Positions 38,696-46,614 of a stretch of DNA of 64,000 nt are shown here, piece after piece. The stretch covers positions 744,001-808,000 of the forward strand of contig JAHHDT010000001.1 in assembly GCA_019739225.1 (NCBI GenBank), read 5' to 3'. Source of the DNA: Aquamicrobium sp. Lineage in GTDB: Bacteria > Pseudomonadota > Alphaproteobacteria > Rhizobiales > Rhizobiaceae. The position numbers and the translations under genes were made by a program. How positions within the stretch are numbered: position 1 is the stretch's first letter; the number at the start of each line of letters is the position of its first letter. The notes beneath the pieces are model-generated. The model ran no database searches. It was given only the letters and a program-made list of their open reading frames with translations, and was not told the origin of the DNA.

Positions 38696-39714
38696 CAAAC
38701 GGTCTCCTTGGGGGCAGTCTGTATTGCTTGGGAAGAATCGGCGATCAGCAGGCGGCGGTCGCGCGCCACCCACAGCTTCACGGTCAGGCCGGATGCGCCC
38801 GCAGTCGGCGCAAAAGCGCGCTCCGCTTCCTGTTCGAGCCCGGCCTCCTCCAGCCAGTCTGCGATCTGGCGGTCGGAAAAGCCGAGCCGGACATGGGCAT
38901 GCTCGTCGCGCAGGAACTCATGTGTGTGCGGGGCGAAATCGACAATCACCAGCCGCCCGGCCGGCCGAAGCAGCCGCGACGCCTCGCGGATCGCAAGACC
39001 GGGGTCTTCAAGGTAGTGCAGCACCTGATGCATCGTCACGAGGTCGAAGGCATCGCGCTCGACCGGCGGCGCGTAGAGATCGCCCTGGCGCACCTGCGCA
39101 TGGGCGACATCGGCCTGGTCGAGGTTGGCGCGGGCGACCGATAGCATCTCCCGCGACAGGTCGATGCCAACGCCGCGCCGGTAGAGCGGCGCGAACAGCT
39201 CCAGCAGCCGCCCCGTGCCGGTGCCGAGGTCGAGCATCGCCTGGAACGGGCGCTCGCCAATGAGTTCCTTCAGTGCGGCTTCCACGGCCCCATCGGGCAC
39301 ATGCAACGACCTTATCTGGTCCCAGCTCGCCGCATTGGCGCTAAAGTAATCGGCTGCCTTCTCCTGCCGGCGGCGTTTGACCGACGACAGCCGCTCGAGA
39401 TCACGCTCGACAATGGCGTCGGCAGCGTCCACGCGGCCGATCACGCCGCTCAGGAAGTCCCGCGCCGCCTCGCCGTCCGACAGTCGGAAATAGGCCCACG
39501 AGCCTTCCTGATAGCGTTCGATGAGCTGTGCATCCATCAGAAGCTTGAGGTGGCGCGACACGCGCGGCTGCGACTGGTTGAGGATTTCGGTCAGGTCAGT
39601 GACGGTCAGGTCGCCCCGCGACAGGAGCAGCAAAATCCGCAGGCGGCTGGATTCTGCAGCCGCCTTCAGCGTATCAACCATCATGTTCAGGCCGGTCGAG
39701 GAGCGCGTCAGCAT
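38695..39714 (-). CDS. ArsR-type regulator fused to a SAM-methyltransferase domain (SahR-like)
   Basis: Protein of 339 residues. The ArsR winged helix is at about 14-85 (ILNQSQPRVSRHLKLLMDAQLI), and a class I methyltransferase fold follows from about 155 (LDLGTGTGRLLELF at 161-174; HQVLHYLEDP). This two-domain layout and coupling to metF match SahR, described in proteobacteria as an S-adenosylhomocysteine-responsive regulator of the methionine cycle. Naming is by architecture and context, not by search. The start follows GGAG. Confidence 0.85.
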   Translation of the reverse strand: MLTRSSTGLNMMVDTLKAAAESSRLRILLLLSRGDLTVTDLTEILNQSQPRVSRHLKLLMDAQLIERYQEGSWAYFRLSDGEAARDFLSGVIGRVDAADAIVERDLERLSSVKRRRQEKAADYFSANAASWDQIRSLHVPDGAVEAALKELIGERPFQAMLDLGTGTGRLLELFAPLYRRGVGIDLSREMLSVARANLDQADVAHAQVRQGDLYAPPVERDAFDLVTMHQVLHYLEDPGLAIREASRLLRPAGRLVIVDFAPHTHEFLRDEHAHVRLGFSDRQIADWLEEAGLEQEAERAFAPTAGASGLTVKLWVARDRRLLIADSSQAIQTAPKETV

Positions 39715-39732
39715 CCCAATCTCCAGAAAGAC

Positions 39733-39748
39733 ATAAAGATATATTTAT
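39733..39748. promoter_or_regulatory. AT-rich palindrome upstream of the regulator-metF operon
   Basis: ATAAAGATATATTTAT: arms ATAAA/TTTAT around an ATAT core, 19 bp before the regulator start and 60 bp before trmO on the other strand. It is a likely operator for the SahR-like protein itself. Confidence 0.5.
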
Positions 39749-39807
39749 ATCGATCAGGAGCCGCTGGCAAGCACCATGTCGCGATCCGGCCAAAAAATGA
39801 CGCTGCC

Positions 39808-40323
39808 ATGGAAAGCATGATGACCACTCAAGACAAGCGCGACGGCGAGATCGAACTGGATTTCGACCCAGCAGATATTGCCCCGGATGCCGGCTTGGTC
39901 TTCATCGGCCGCGTGCGCTCGCCCTGGACCCGCAGGGAGGAATGCCCGAAGAACATGGCCGCCGCACGCGAGCGCGGCATGCCCGCTTCTGTGGAGGTCG
40001 ATGCGACGTGGCGAGCCGGATTGGCAGGGCTGGAGCGCGCCAGCCATATCGCCTTGCTCACATGGCTTGACCGCGCGCCGCGAAACCTCATCGTCCAGAA
40101 GCCGCGCCATGCCTCGCAGCCGCGCGGCGTCTTTGCCCTGCGCTCACCCGCGCGGCCTAACCCGGTTGGCCTGCATGTCGTACGGCTTGTCGCCCTTGAT
40201 CCCGCAGCTGGAATTCTGACGCTGGAAGCGATCGACGTTCTCGACGGCACGCCCGTCATCGACATCAAGCCCTACTACGCGTCGACCGATGCCGTTCCGG
40301 ACGCCGTGGTCGGCCAGCCATGA
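39808..40323 (+). CDS. trmO: tRNA (N6-threonylcarbamoyl-A37)-methyltransferase TrmO
   Basis: TsaA-like beta-barrel protein of about 171 residues. FIGRVRSPWTRREECPKNM is the SAM-site motif, and RPNPVGLHVVRLVALD and DGTPVIDIKPYY are conserved segments. It methylates t6A37 in threonine tRNAs. Three nearby ATGs (39808, 39817, 39820) could each be the start; the longest is given. Its stop overlaps the next gene by four bases. Confidence 0.87.
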   Translation: MESMMTTQDKRDGEIELDFDPADIAPDAGLVFIGRVRSPWTRREECPKNMAAARERGMPASVEVDATWRAGLAGLERASHIALLTWLDRAPRNLIVQKPRHASQPRGVFALRSPARPNPVGLHVVRLVALDPAAGILTLEAIDVLDGTPVIDIKPYYASTDAVPDAVVGQP

Positions 40324-40637
40324 ACCCTTCGACCAACCGGCAGCGCGCCATCGCCAAGGCGCTGACGGCACTGCTGCCGATGGCGCCCTATGCCGACATC
40401 GAGAAGATCAGGGAAATGGCGAGCGTGCGCAAGATGCGCGACCTGCCGGCCTCCATCGCCGTCTGGATCGCGACCGTGACATACGTACGCCACGAGCATT
40501 CGAGCTACGACACGCTGCTCGCCGAAGGCTACGACCGCGACGCCGCGCGCTTCTTCGTCGTCGACGAGATGAACGAGACGCTGACGAGATGGCGCGCGAC
40601 ACGACTGCTCGACCCGGACGATTCGGAGGCGGACTGA
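40320..40637 (+). CDS. DUF2293-domain protein
   Basis: Protein of 105 residues, highly charged, without signal or membrane span. AIAKALTALLPMAPYADIEKIREMASVRKMRDLPASIAVWIATVTYVRHEHSSYD fits the DUF2293 family. No biochemical role is known to me. It is translationally coupled to trmO (ATGA), hinting at a tRNA- or translation-related job. Confidence 0.78.
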   Translation: MNPSTNRQRAIAKALTALLPMAPYADIEKIREMASVRKMRDLPASIAVWIATVTYVRHEHSSYDTLLAEGYDRDAARFFVVDEMNETLTRWRATRLLDPDDSEAD

Positions 40638-40646
40638 TCGATCCCG

Positions 40647-41024
40647 TCAGCTCTCGTCGATGATCCGCGAGATCAAGCCATCGGAAAGCTCAAAATATGA
40701 CGCGCCGCGGAAGGCCAGTTCCTGCCCCGCTTTCCAACCGTTCGGCAGGTCGGCCGCCACCGTCGCCGTGTAGTCGATCTCGACAATGGTGCGCCCGGCG
40801 ACGGTGATCGCGTGCGTGACGGTCTGCCGCCGTGCAGCAAATGCGGCAGCGCCAGCCCGTGCCAGCGTCGCAAATTCCGGCTTGCCACGGGTTTCGGCGT
40901 TTACCTTACCTTCCGCGATGTTCTGGAAATGGACATCATCCGCGAGGCAGGCAAGCATCGCATCGACGTCGATTGCGTTGTATGCGGCGATATAGCTTTC
41001 GATCGGCGTGGGCAGCTCAGCCAT
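40647..41024 (-). CDS. SnoaL-like/NTF2-fold protein
   Basis: Protein of 125 residues with the NTF2-type opening PIESYIAAYNAIDVDAMLACLADDVHFQNIAEGK and a closing strand RGASYFELSDGLISRI. Such proteins are small isomerases, hydrolases or binding proteins; the substrate cannot be told. The ATG at 41024 is used; upstream in-frame sequence overlaps the MOSC gene. It lies 31 bp behind that gene on the same strand. Confidence 0.78.
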   Translation of the reverse strand: MAELPTPIESYIAAYNAIDVDAMLACLADDVHFQNIAEGKVNAETRGKPEFATLARAGAAAFAARRQTVTHAITVAGRTIVEIDYTATVAADLPNGWKAGQELAFRGASYFELSDGLISRIIDES

Positions 41025-41055
41025 CGGTGTTCCTTCACTCAGCCTTTTTCCGAAA

Positions 41056-41673
41056 TCAGGTCGGATAGATCCATTGTTCGGGAATGCGCACGGAAATCTC
41101 CTCGCCTGCCTCGATACGGCCCGGCTTTTCCACCCAGGCGACAAGGCCGCGCAGTCGCCGCGCCACTTTGGGAAACAGCAGCGAGCCCGCCTCGTGATCG
41201 GCCATGCCGGCATTTGCAGCCACAGAACGCCCGGCGACCCGACACGGCACGTTCTGCCCGTCCACCTTCAGCGTCACGCCGTTTCTGAAAAACAGCATCG
41301 TACCGGCCGGCAACATCGAAAGCTGCGGCACGCCGTCGATCAGCAGATTTGCGCCGATCCATTCCGGCTTGACCTCGTCGATCCCCATCCGCGCCGCGAT
41401 CCCGGCCAACTCGTCGGGCGCGACGATCGACAGATGGCGCTCGTTGCGCATCTCCGTGCCACGCGGATACCAGGGCTCGCGACCGCCCGAGCGCCGAGTG
41501 TGTCCGGCATGGTAATCGCCGGCAATGCCCTCGAACGTGATGTCGAGCGCGTCGACCGGTCGCGTCTCGAAATGATTGGCGGGCGCCAGAAAGACGCCCG
41601 CGGCCCTGCCGAGCAGCTTCTTCGCCGGCCGGATCACGATTTCACCGCTGTCCGCGTCAAACAGGTCGAGCAT
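41056..41673 (-). CDS. MOSC-domain protein
   Basis: Protein of 205 residues. GDYHAGHTRRSGGREPWYPRG and HLSIVAPDELAGIAARMG fit the MOSC beta-barrel, and VPCRVAGRSVAA holds a conserved cysteine in the position used for sulfur transfer in molybdenum-cofactor sulfurases. A sulfur carrier or molybdoenzyme helper is likely, but no molybdenum genes lie nearby. Confidence 0.82.
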   Translation of the reverse strand: MLDLFDADSGEIVIRPAKKLLGRAAGVFLAPANHFETRPVDALDITFEGIAGDYHAGHTRRSGGREPWYPRGTEMRNERHLSIVAPDELAGIAARMGIDEVKPEWIGANLLIDGVPQLSMLPAGTMLFFRNGVTLKVDGQNVPCRVAGRSVAANAGMADHEAGSLLFPKVARRLRGLVAWVEKPGRIEAGEEISVRIPEQWIYPT

Positions 41674-41766
41674 CTTCGTCGCCTCCGTTTCGAGCGCGCG
41701 AAGTTGCCCGTGGCAGGCACCGTAGTCCAGACAAAAACCGTGATGAACCTATTCGCGAGCGTGATG

Positions 41767-42888
41767 CTACATCATGCGCAGCAGCGCGCCGCCGATCGAA
41801 TAGCCGGCCCCGTAGGTGCACAGGAGCCCGTAGTCGCCGGCCTGCATGTCCTTATGGTTCTCCTGGAGAGCCACCACCGCACCGGCAGCCGCCGTGTTGC
41901 CGAGCCGGTCGAGCACCATCGGAGCGCGGTCGTGCCCGACCTCTTTGCCGAAGGCGAGCTTCAGGATCATCTGGTTCATGCGCGCATTGGCCTGATGCAG
42001 CCAGAAGCGCCGCACCGTATCGGGCGTGCGACCATGCTCCGCGAGAAAATCGACGATGAAGCGATGGCTGGCGATGGTGACGTCCTTGAAGACCTTGTTG
42101 CCCTGCTGCTTGATGAGGTTGCCCTCCATCTGCACGACGCTTGTCTCCTCCTGCGCAGCACGGTTCAGATAGCTGAAATTGGTACGGATATTGTTCGAGA
42201 ACTGCGTCCAGTTGCGTGTCTCGACCACCTCGAAACGGCCCGGCACGACATCGTCAGGGCCAGCAGCCTCCACAAGAATCGCGGTGGCCGCATCGCCGAA
42301 GATGAAATGCGTCTGCCGGTCGCGGAAGTTGAGATGCGCGGTGATCAGCTCCGGCGTTACCACCAGCGCGCGACGGTGGGCACCCGTACGCACCAGGTTG
42401 AAAGCGACATGCAACCCAGCCGCCGCCGACGAGCAACCAAGGCTCAGATCGAAAGCGGCACCGCCGGCGCCGATCTCTTTCTGGATCTCGATGCCGATCG
42501 ACGGGTAGAGGCGCTGAAGATGCGAGGAGGCGCAGATAATCAGGTCGACGTCGGCCGCCTTGACCCCGGCATCGGCAAGCGCGTTGCGGGCGGCGGCGGC
42601 GCCGAACTCGGCCAGCACCGACAGATCGTCGTCGTCGCGCGCCGGAATGCGCGGCGCCATGCGTGAGGTATCCAGAATGCCGTCGCGGGTGTGCACATGC
42701 CGGTTGAGAATGCCGGAGGCATGCGCGATGAACCCGGCGCTCGATTTCTGCAGCGGCTCCAGCCCGTCAGCCGCTCGCCGCACATTCTCGATATCGACCC
42801 AGCCGTTGAAGCTTTCGACCAGTTCCTCGTTGGAGATGGAGGCTTTCGGTATTTCGACGCCGAGGCCGCTGATGATGACACGCTGCAT
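41767..42888 (-). CDS. Beta-ketoacyl-ACP synthase III-like enzyme (FabH family)
   Basis: Thiolase-fold condensing enzyme of 373 residues. The triad is visible: C152 in SLGCSSAAAG, the histidine of FWLHQANARM and the asparagine of GNTAAAG. It is about 50 residues longer than housekeeping FabH and opens ISGLGVEIPKASISNEELVESFN, like the longer pseudomonad FabH homologues that use medium-chain acyl-CoA primers. Priming substrate here is unknown. Not part of an obvious fatty-acid operon. Confidence 0.85.
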   Translation of the reverse strand: MQRVIISGLGVEIPKASISNEELVESFNGWVDIENVRRAADGLEPLQKSSAGFIAHASGILNRHVHTRDGILDTSRMAPRIPARDDDDLSVLAEFGAAAARNALADAGVKAADVDLIICASSHLQRLYPSIGIEIQKEIGAGGAAFDLSLGCSSAAAGLHVAFNLVRTGAHRRALVVTPELITAHLNFRDRQTHFIFGDAATAILVEAAGPDDVVPGRFEVVETRNWTQFSNNIRTNFSYLNRAAQEETSVVQMEGNLIKQQGNKVFKDVTIASHRFIVDFLAEHGRTPDTVRRFWLHQANARMNQMILKLAFGKEVGHDRAPMVLDRLGNTAAAGAVVALQENHKDMQAGDYGLLCTYGAGYSIGGALLRMM

Positions 42889-43039
42889 TCTACTTGTCCC
42901 GGACATGCGGCCGCACGGCCACATCGCGGCCATTTCAGGTCACGTTATCAGATAGCCCAATCTACAGACGATTGCGTTTAAGCCAACTTAACTTAGCGGC
43001 ACGGCCAGCAAGCTGCCAATCCAACCCGGTGCAAGCAAT

Positions 43040-43064
43040 GAGGGCAGCCTGTGTGGCTGCCCTC
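43040..43064 (-). terminator. Strong stem-loop after ettA
   Basis: Perfect 10-bp stem GAGGGCAGCC/GGCTGCCCTC with a 5-base loop, 9 bp after the ettA stop. The following minus-strand bases (ATTGCTTGC) are a weak U-tract. Confidence 0.55.
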
Positions 43065-43072
43065 GGTAAGCG

Positions 43073-44722
43073 TCAGCGCGTCAGCCGCTTGTACGTCACC
43101 CGCTTCGGATTGACAGAGTCGGGACCGAGGCGGCGGATCTTGTCCTGCTCGTAATCCTCGAAGTTGCCTTCGAACCACTCGACATGGCTCTCCCCCTCGA
43201 AGGAGAGGATGTGGGTCGCGAGGCGGTCGAGGAACATGCGATCGTGCGAGATGATGACGGCGCAGCCGGCGAAATTCTCCAGCGCGTCCTCGAGGGCGGC
43301 GAGTGTCTCTGTATCGAGATCGTTGGTGGGCTCGTCGAGCAGGATGACGTTCCCGCCCGACTTCAGCATCTTGGCCAGATGCACGCGGTTGCGCTGGCCG
43401 CCGGACAGATTGCCCACCTTCTGCTGCTGGTCGCCGCCCTTGAAGTTGAACGACGAGCAATAGGCGCGGCTGTTCACCTCGTGCTTGCCGAGCTTGATGA
43501 TGTCGTTGCCGCCGGAAATTTCCTCCCAGACGGTCTTGTTGGCATCGAGGTGGTCGCGGCTCTGATCGACATAGCCGAGATGAACCGTCTCGCCGACGCG
43601 GATTTCGCCTGCATCGGGTTTCTCCACGCCGGTGATCATCTTGAACAGCGTCGACTTGCCCGCACCGTTCGGTCCGATGACGCCGACGATACCGCCGGGC
43701 GGCAGCTTGAATTCCAGGTCGTCGATCAGCAGCCGGTCGCCGAAACCCTTGGAAAGGCCGTCGGCTTCGATGACGACCTGACCCAGCCGCTCGCCCACCG
43801 GAATGACGATCTGTGCGTCGCCGGGGCGGCGGTCGTTGGCTGCGTCGACCAGTTCGTCATAAGCCCTGATACGTGCCTTCGACTTGGCCTGCCGCGCCTT
43901 CGGAGAAGAGGAAATCCACTCGCGCTCGCGCGCCAGCGCCTTCTGGCGGGCGCCCTCCTCGCGCTCTTCCTGCGCCATGCGCTTGGCCTTGGCTTCCAGA
44001 TAGGCCGAATAATTGCCCTCGTAGGGAATGCCACGGCCACGGTCGAGCTCGAGAATCCAGCCGGTGACATTGTCGAGGAAGTAGCGATCGTGGGTGATGA
44101 TCAGCACGGAGCCCGGATATTCGCGCAGGTGCTTTTCCAGCCACGCGGTGGTCTCGGCGTCGAGATGGTTGGTCGGCTCGTCGAGGAGAAGCAGGTCTGG
44201 CTGCTGCAGAAGCAGCTTGCAGAGCGCCACGCGGCGGCGCTCACCGCCCGACAGCTTGGTCACGTCGGCATCGCCCGGAGGGCAGCGCAGCGCTTCCATC
44301 GCCATCTCGACCTGGCTGTCGAGGTCCCAAAGGTTCTGGCTGTCGATGACGTCCTGCAGCTTGGCCGCCTCGTCGGCGGTCTCGTCGCTATAGTCCATCA
44401 TCAATTCGTTATAGCGGTCGAGGATCGCCTTCTTCTTCGCAACCCCCTCCATGACGTTGCCCATGACGTCCTTGGATTCGTCGAGCTGCGGCTCCTGCGG
44501 CAGGTATCCGCAGGTCGCGCCGTCGGCCAACCAAGCCTCGCCGGTGAACTCCTTGTCGAGCCCGGCCATGATCTTGAGAATGGTCGACTTGCCCGCCCCG
44601 TTGGGGCCGAGAATGCCGATCTTGGCGTCGGGGTAGAAGGAAAGGTGAATGTTCTCCAGCACCTTCTTGGGGCCGTAGGCCTTGGTGAGGCCCGACATGT
44701 GATAGATGAACTGGCGTGCCAT
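43073..44722 (-). CDS. ettA: Energy-dependent translational throttle protein EttA
   Basis: ABC-F ATPase of 549 residues with two nucleotide-binding domains and no membrane part. Walker A GPNGAGKS is at 39-46 and again in [16 protein letters not shown]; signature sequences [12 protein letters not shown] and [13 protein letters not shown] are both intact. EttA binds the ribosomal E site and gates entry into elongation according to ATP level. The ATG at 44722 ([14 protein letters not shown]) matches the family start; the open frame continues upstream without support. Confidence 0.94.
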   Translation of the reverse strand: MARQFIYHMSGLTKAYGPKKVLENIHLSFYPDAKIGILGPNGAGKSTILKIMAGLDKEFTGEAWLADGATCGYLPQEPQLDESKDVMGNVMEGVAKKKAILDRYNELMMDYSDETADEAAKLQDVIDSQNLWDLDSQVEMAMEALRCPPGDADVTKLSGGERRRVALCKLLLQQPDLLLLDEPTNHLDAETTAWLEKHLREYPGSVLIITHDRYFLDNVTGWILELDRGRGIPYEGNYSAYLEAKAKRMAQEEREEGARQKALAREREWISSSPKARQAKSKARIRAYDELVDAANDRRPGDAQIVIPVGERLGQVVIEADGLSKGFGDRLLIDDLEFKLPPGGIVGVIGPNGAGKSTLFKMITGVEKPDAGEIRVGETVHLGYVDQSRDHLDANKTVWEEISGGNDIIKLGKHEVNSRAYCSSFNFKGGDQQQKVGNLSGGQRNRVHLAKMLKSGGNVILLDEPTNDLDTETLAALEDALENFAGCAVIISHDRMFLDRLATHILSFEGESHVEWFEGNFEDYEQDKIRRLGPDSVNPKRVTYKRLTR

Positions 44723-44856
44723 GGCGCGCGAAGACTCCGTTGTTCCTGTGCGGGAAGAAATGGTCGGCGCGTATGTAGGCGAAACGGCGCGCAAGGGCAA
44801 TGACGCAGGCCCGCCCGACGCATTCCCCGCTCCCCATTTTCCGGTGAACGCCGGCT

Positions 44857-44880
44857 GAACGCCCGGTTCAGGACCGGTTC
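44857..44880 (+). promoter_or_regulatory. GAAC-N5-GTTC-N7-GTTC motif before the first curlin gene
   Basis: GAAC (44857), GTTC (44866) and GTTC (44877) in a 24-bp block ending 66 bp before the start codon. The same block, with few changes and at nearly the same distance, precedes the second curlin gene. A further GAAC lies at 44846, 11 bp upstream. Confidence 0.55.
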
Positions 44881-44946
44881 TGACGGCATCGGCGAAAGTG
44901 GCATCGTTCTCGAAACGAACACCACACAAGACCCGGAGCAAACACC

Positions 44947-45381
44947 ATGAACACGAAACTCTTCATCACCGCCGCCGTCGCAGCCGTCATCGGTTTCACC
45001 TCGGCTCCTGCCATGGCCAACAGCGTCTGGCTCGACCAGTTCGGTCATCGCAACGAAGCAGGCGGCCGCCAGACCGGCTACAACAACGCGATCGGCATCC
45101 ACCAGGACGGTTCGCGCAACAGCGCCATCGGCAACCAGCGCGGCGGCCGCAACACCATCGCCATCGGCCAGAACGGCTGGCGGAACACCGTTCGCGCCGA
45201 ACAGCGCGGCCGCTTCAACGAGGCTGGTGCGGCCCAGTTCGGCACCAACCACAATTCGATCATCATCCAGGACGGACGCGGCAACATCGCGGCAGGCGTT
45301 CAGGTGGGTAACGGCTGCGATGCGGAAGTCAGGCAGAACGGCAGCGGCAACGTCGCAGCCTTCGTCCAGACCTGTCGCTGA
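44947..45381 (+). CDS. Curlin-repeat protein (CsgA-like)
   Basis: Secreted protein of 144 residues: signal peptide (about 1-24, SAPAMA) then six or so degenerate curlin repeats of the N-x-A-x-x-x-Q-x-G-x-x-N type ([45 protein letters not shown]). This is the amyloid fibre subunit pattern. Two cysteines flank the last repeat, unusual for CsgA. First gene of a three-gene curli locus; no csgG, csgE or csgF in the window. Confidence 0.85.
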   Translation: MNTKLFITAAVAAVIGFTSAPAMANSVWLDQFGHRNEAGGRQTGYNNAIGIHQDGSRNSAIGNQRGGRNTIAIGQNGWRNTVRAEQRGRFNEAGAAQFGTNHNSIIIQDGRGNIAAGVQVGNGCDAEVRQNGSGNVAAFVQTCR

Positions 45382-45460
45382 CGCCCATGACCGCCACGGC
45401 ATTGCCGGGAGGCGCCCCAGACGCCCTCCCGGCATTCTTCCCGGAACAAGGAGCACGACC

Positions 45461-45841
45461 ATGACCATCGGACGCAAGCATCTGCCTATCCTCGCCCTCG
45501 GCGTGGCTGCAACCCTCGGCGTGGGCTTCGCGGCGGCCGGCAACGGCCAGGCCAGCGGCCCCCTTTCCTGCGAGATCGTCGCCACCCCCTCGGGCGGCAT
45601 GACAGCCATCGAAGGCGTGGCGCACAGCAACGCTGCGCTGACCGGCAACTACCGGCTGCGCGTGAGCGGCCCCGGCACCAATATCAGCCAGGGCGGACCT
45701 TTCGATGCCGCCGCGGGCCGCCCCGCCACGCTGGGTTCCGTCATGCTTGGCGGTTCCGGCGGCAGCTACGACGTGCGGCTAGAGGTCGAGGCCGGCGGCA
45801 CCAGCGTTTCCTGTTCGGAACGCATCGGTAGCTGGCTCTGA
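45461..45841 (+). CDS. csgH: CsgH-like curli protein
   Basis: Protein of 126 residues with a signal peptide (about 1-26) and a beta-sandwich-like mature part, including LSCEIVATPSGGMTAIEGVAHSNAALTGNYRLRV. It has two cysteines (C37, C118). CsgH is an alphaproteobacterial periplasmic protein that prevents premature CsgA fibre formation. Lying between two curlin genes strongly supports this. The start follows AAGGAG. Confidence 0.82.
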   Translation: MTIGRKHLPILALGVAATLGVGFAAAGNGQASGPLSCEIVATPSGGMTAIEGVAHSNAALTGNYRLRVSGPGTNISQGGPFDAAAGRPATLGSVMLGGSGGSYDVRLEVEAGGTSVSCSERIGSWL

Positions 45842-45859
45842 CCGACCATGCCACAACCG

Positions 45860-45875
45860 ACACACACACACACAC
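45860..45875. repeat. (AC)8 microsatellite
   Basis: Sixteen bases of perfect AC repeat between the csgH stop and its terminator, in untranslated sequence. Confidence 0.9.
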
Positions 45876-45877
45876 GA

Positions 45878-45905
45878 AGCCCCGGCCCGCCGGGGCTTTT
45901 TCTTT
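45878..45905 (+). terminator. Rho-independent terminator after csgH
   Basis: AGCCCCGGC, short loop, GCCGGGGCT, then TTTTCTTT. Confidence 0.9.
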
Positions 45906-45947
45906 GACGGCCATGCCGGCGCGACTGCCGAGCTGTTAACGCCACAT

Positions 45948-45971
45948 GAACGCGCGGTTCCGAACCGGTTC
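45948..45971 (+). promoter_or_regulatory. GAAC-N5-GTTC-N7-GTTC motif before the second curlin gene
   Basis: GAAC (45948), GTTC (45957), GTTC (45968), ending 60 bp before the start codon. It is a near copy of the block at 44857-44880, so both curlin genes probably answer to one regulator. Confidence 0.55.
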
Positions 45972-46031
45972 AGGCGCGCGCCCTCATGATCGCTCCATAG
46001 AATTCAACGCAGCTTACAGAGGAGACCGACC

Positions 46032-46451
46032 ATGATCCGCACCACCCGCAAGACGCTCGCCGCCACCCTCGCCGCAGCAACCATCGCGACCGCAGTGCTG
46101 AGCGCTGTCCCCGCCCATGCCGGCGGCTCGCTCAGTGTCCATCTCCAGCCCCGCAATGCCCAGGAAGAACAGGCAATGCGCGCAGGCTTGGCCATCTACT
46201 CCATCGCCAACGCGGTGAAGGGCGGCGCCAGCATCAGGCAGCTCGGCAACGGCAATGCCGGCGGCATCGCGCAGAATGGTTGGGGCAATCAGGGCATCGT
46301 CCACCAGGAAGGCAACGGCCACAACGGTTCGATCACCCAGAACGGCAACGGCAACGCCTACGGCCTGTTTCAGTTCGGACGCAACACCAATGGCCATGTC
46401 GCGCAGAACGGCAATGGCGGCACTGGCGCGACCTTCCAGTTCGGTTGGTAA
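46032..46451 (+). CDS. Curlin-repeat protein (CsgA/CsgB-like)
   Basis: Secreted protein of 139 residues: signal peptide (cleavage near AHA-GGS, about 30), a 35-residue helical or linker segment, then five regular curlin repeats (ASIRQLGNGNAGGIAQNGWGNQ, GIVHQEGNGHN, GSITQNGNGNA, GLFQFGRNTN, GHVAQNGNGG). It ends in a repeat fragment TFQFGW. It could be the nucleator or a second fibre subunit; sequence does not decide. Own promoter motif and own terminator. Confidence 0.83.
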   Translation: MIRTTRKTLAATLAAATIATAVLSAVPAHAGGSLSVHLQPRNAQEEQAMRAGLAIYSIANAVKGGASIRQLGNGNAGGIAQNGWGNQGIVHQEGNGHNGSITQNGNGNAYGLFQFGRNTNGHVAQNGNGGTGATFQFGW

Positions 46452-46477
46452 GCTCGCACTTTCATCCTCGGTTTCAG

Positions 46478-46509
46478 CAGGCCCGCCCAGCGCGGGCCTG
46501 TCGCTTTTT
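46478..46509 (+). terminator. Rho-independent terminator after the second curlin gene
   Basis: CAGGCCCGC and GCGGGCCTG stem followed by TCGCTTTTT. Confidence 0.85.
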
Positions 46510-46556
46510 GAGGACAGCTCCGTCGTGCCATCGATACACGCTTGCCTGACTTAGCT

Positions 46557-46576
46557 GTTAATGTAATAACATTACG
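46557..46576. promoter_or_regulatory. Zur-like box upstream of the CobW-family gene
   Basis: TAATGT-AATA-ACATTA (46559-46574), a palindrome close to the alphaproteobacterial Zur consensus, 40 bp before the start codon. Zinc-responsive repression is the likely control. Confidence 0.6.
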
Positions 46577-46614
46577 CATCTACTCAGCCAACTCCATCTA
46601 GCGCGAAAGCCACC

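Noticed and set aside
41008-42666. 552-codon plus-strand open frame
   Set aside because: It is antisense to the MOSC and ketosynthase genes, whose active-site residues are intact.
44857-44880. EcfG (general stress) sigma-factor promoter before the curlin gene
   Set aside because: GAAC is present, but no CGTT-type -10 sits at the required spacing in both copies; the GTTC repeats fit a protein operator better.
45860-45875. AC repeat as a phase-variation switch for the curli locus
   Set aside because: It lies after the csgH stop and before the terminator, outside coding and promoter sequence, so length changes would not switch a gene.
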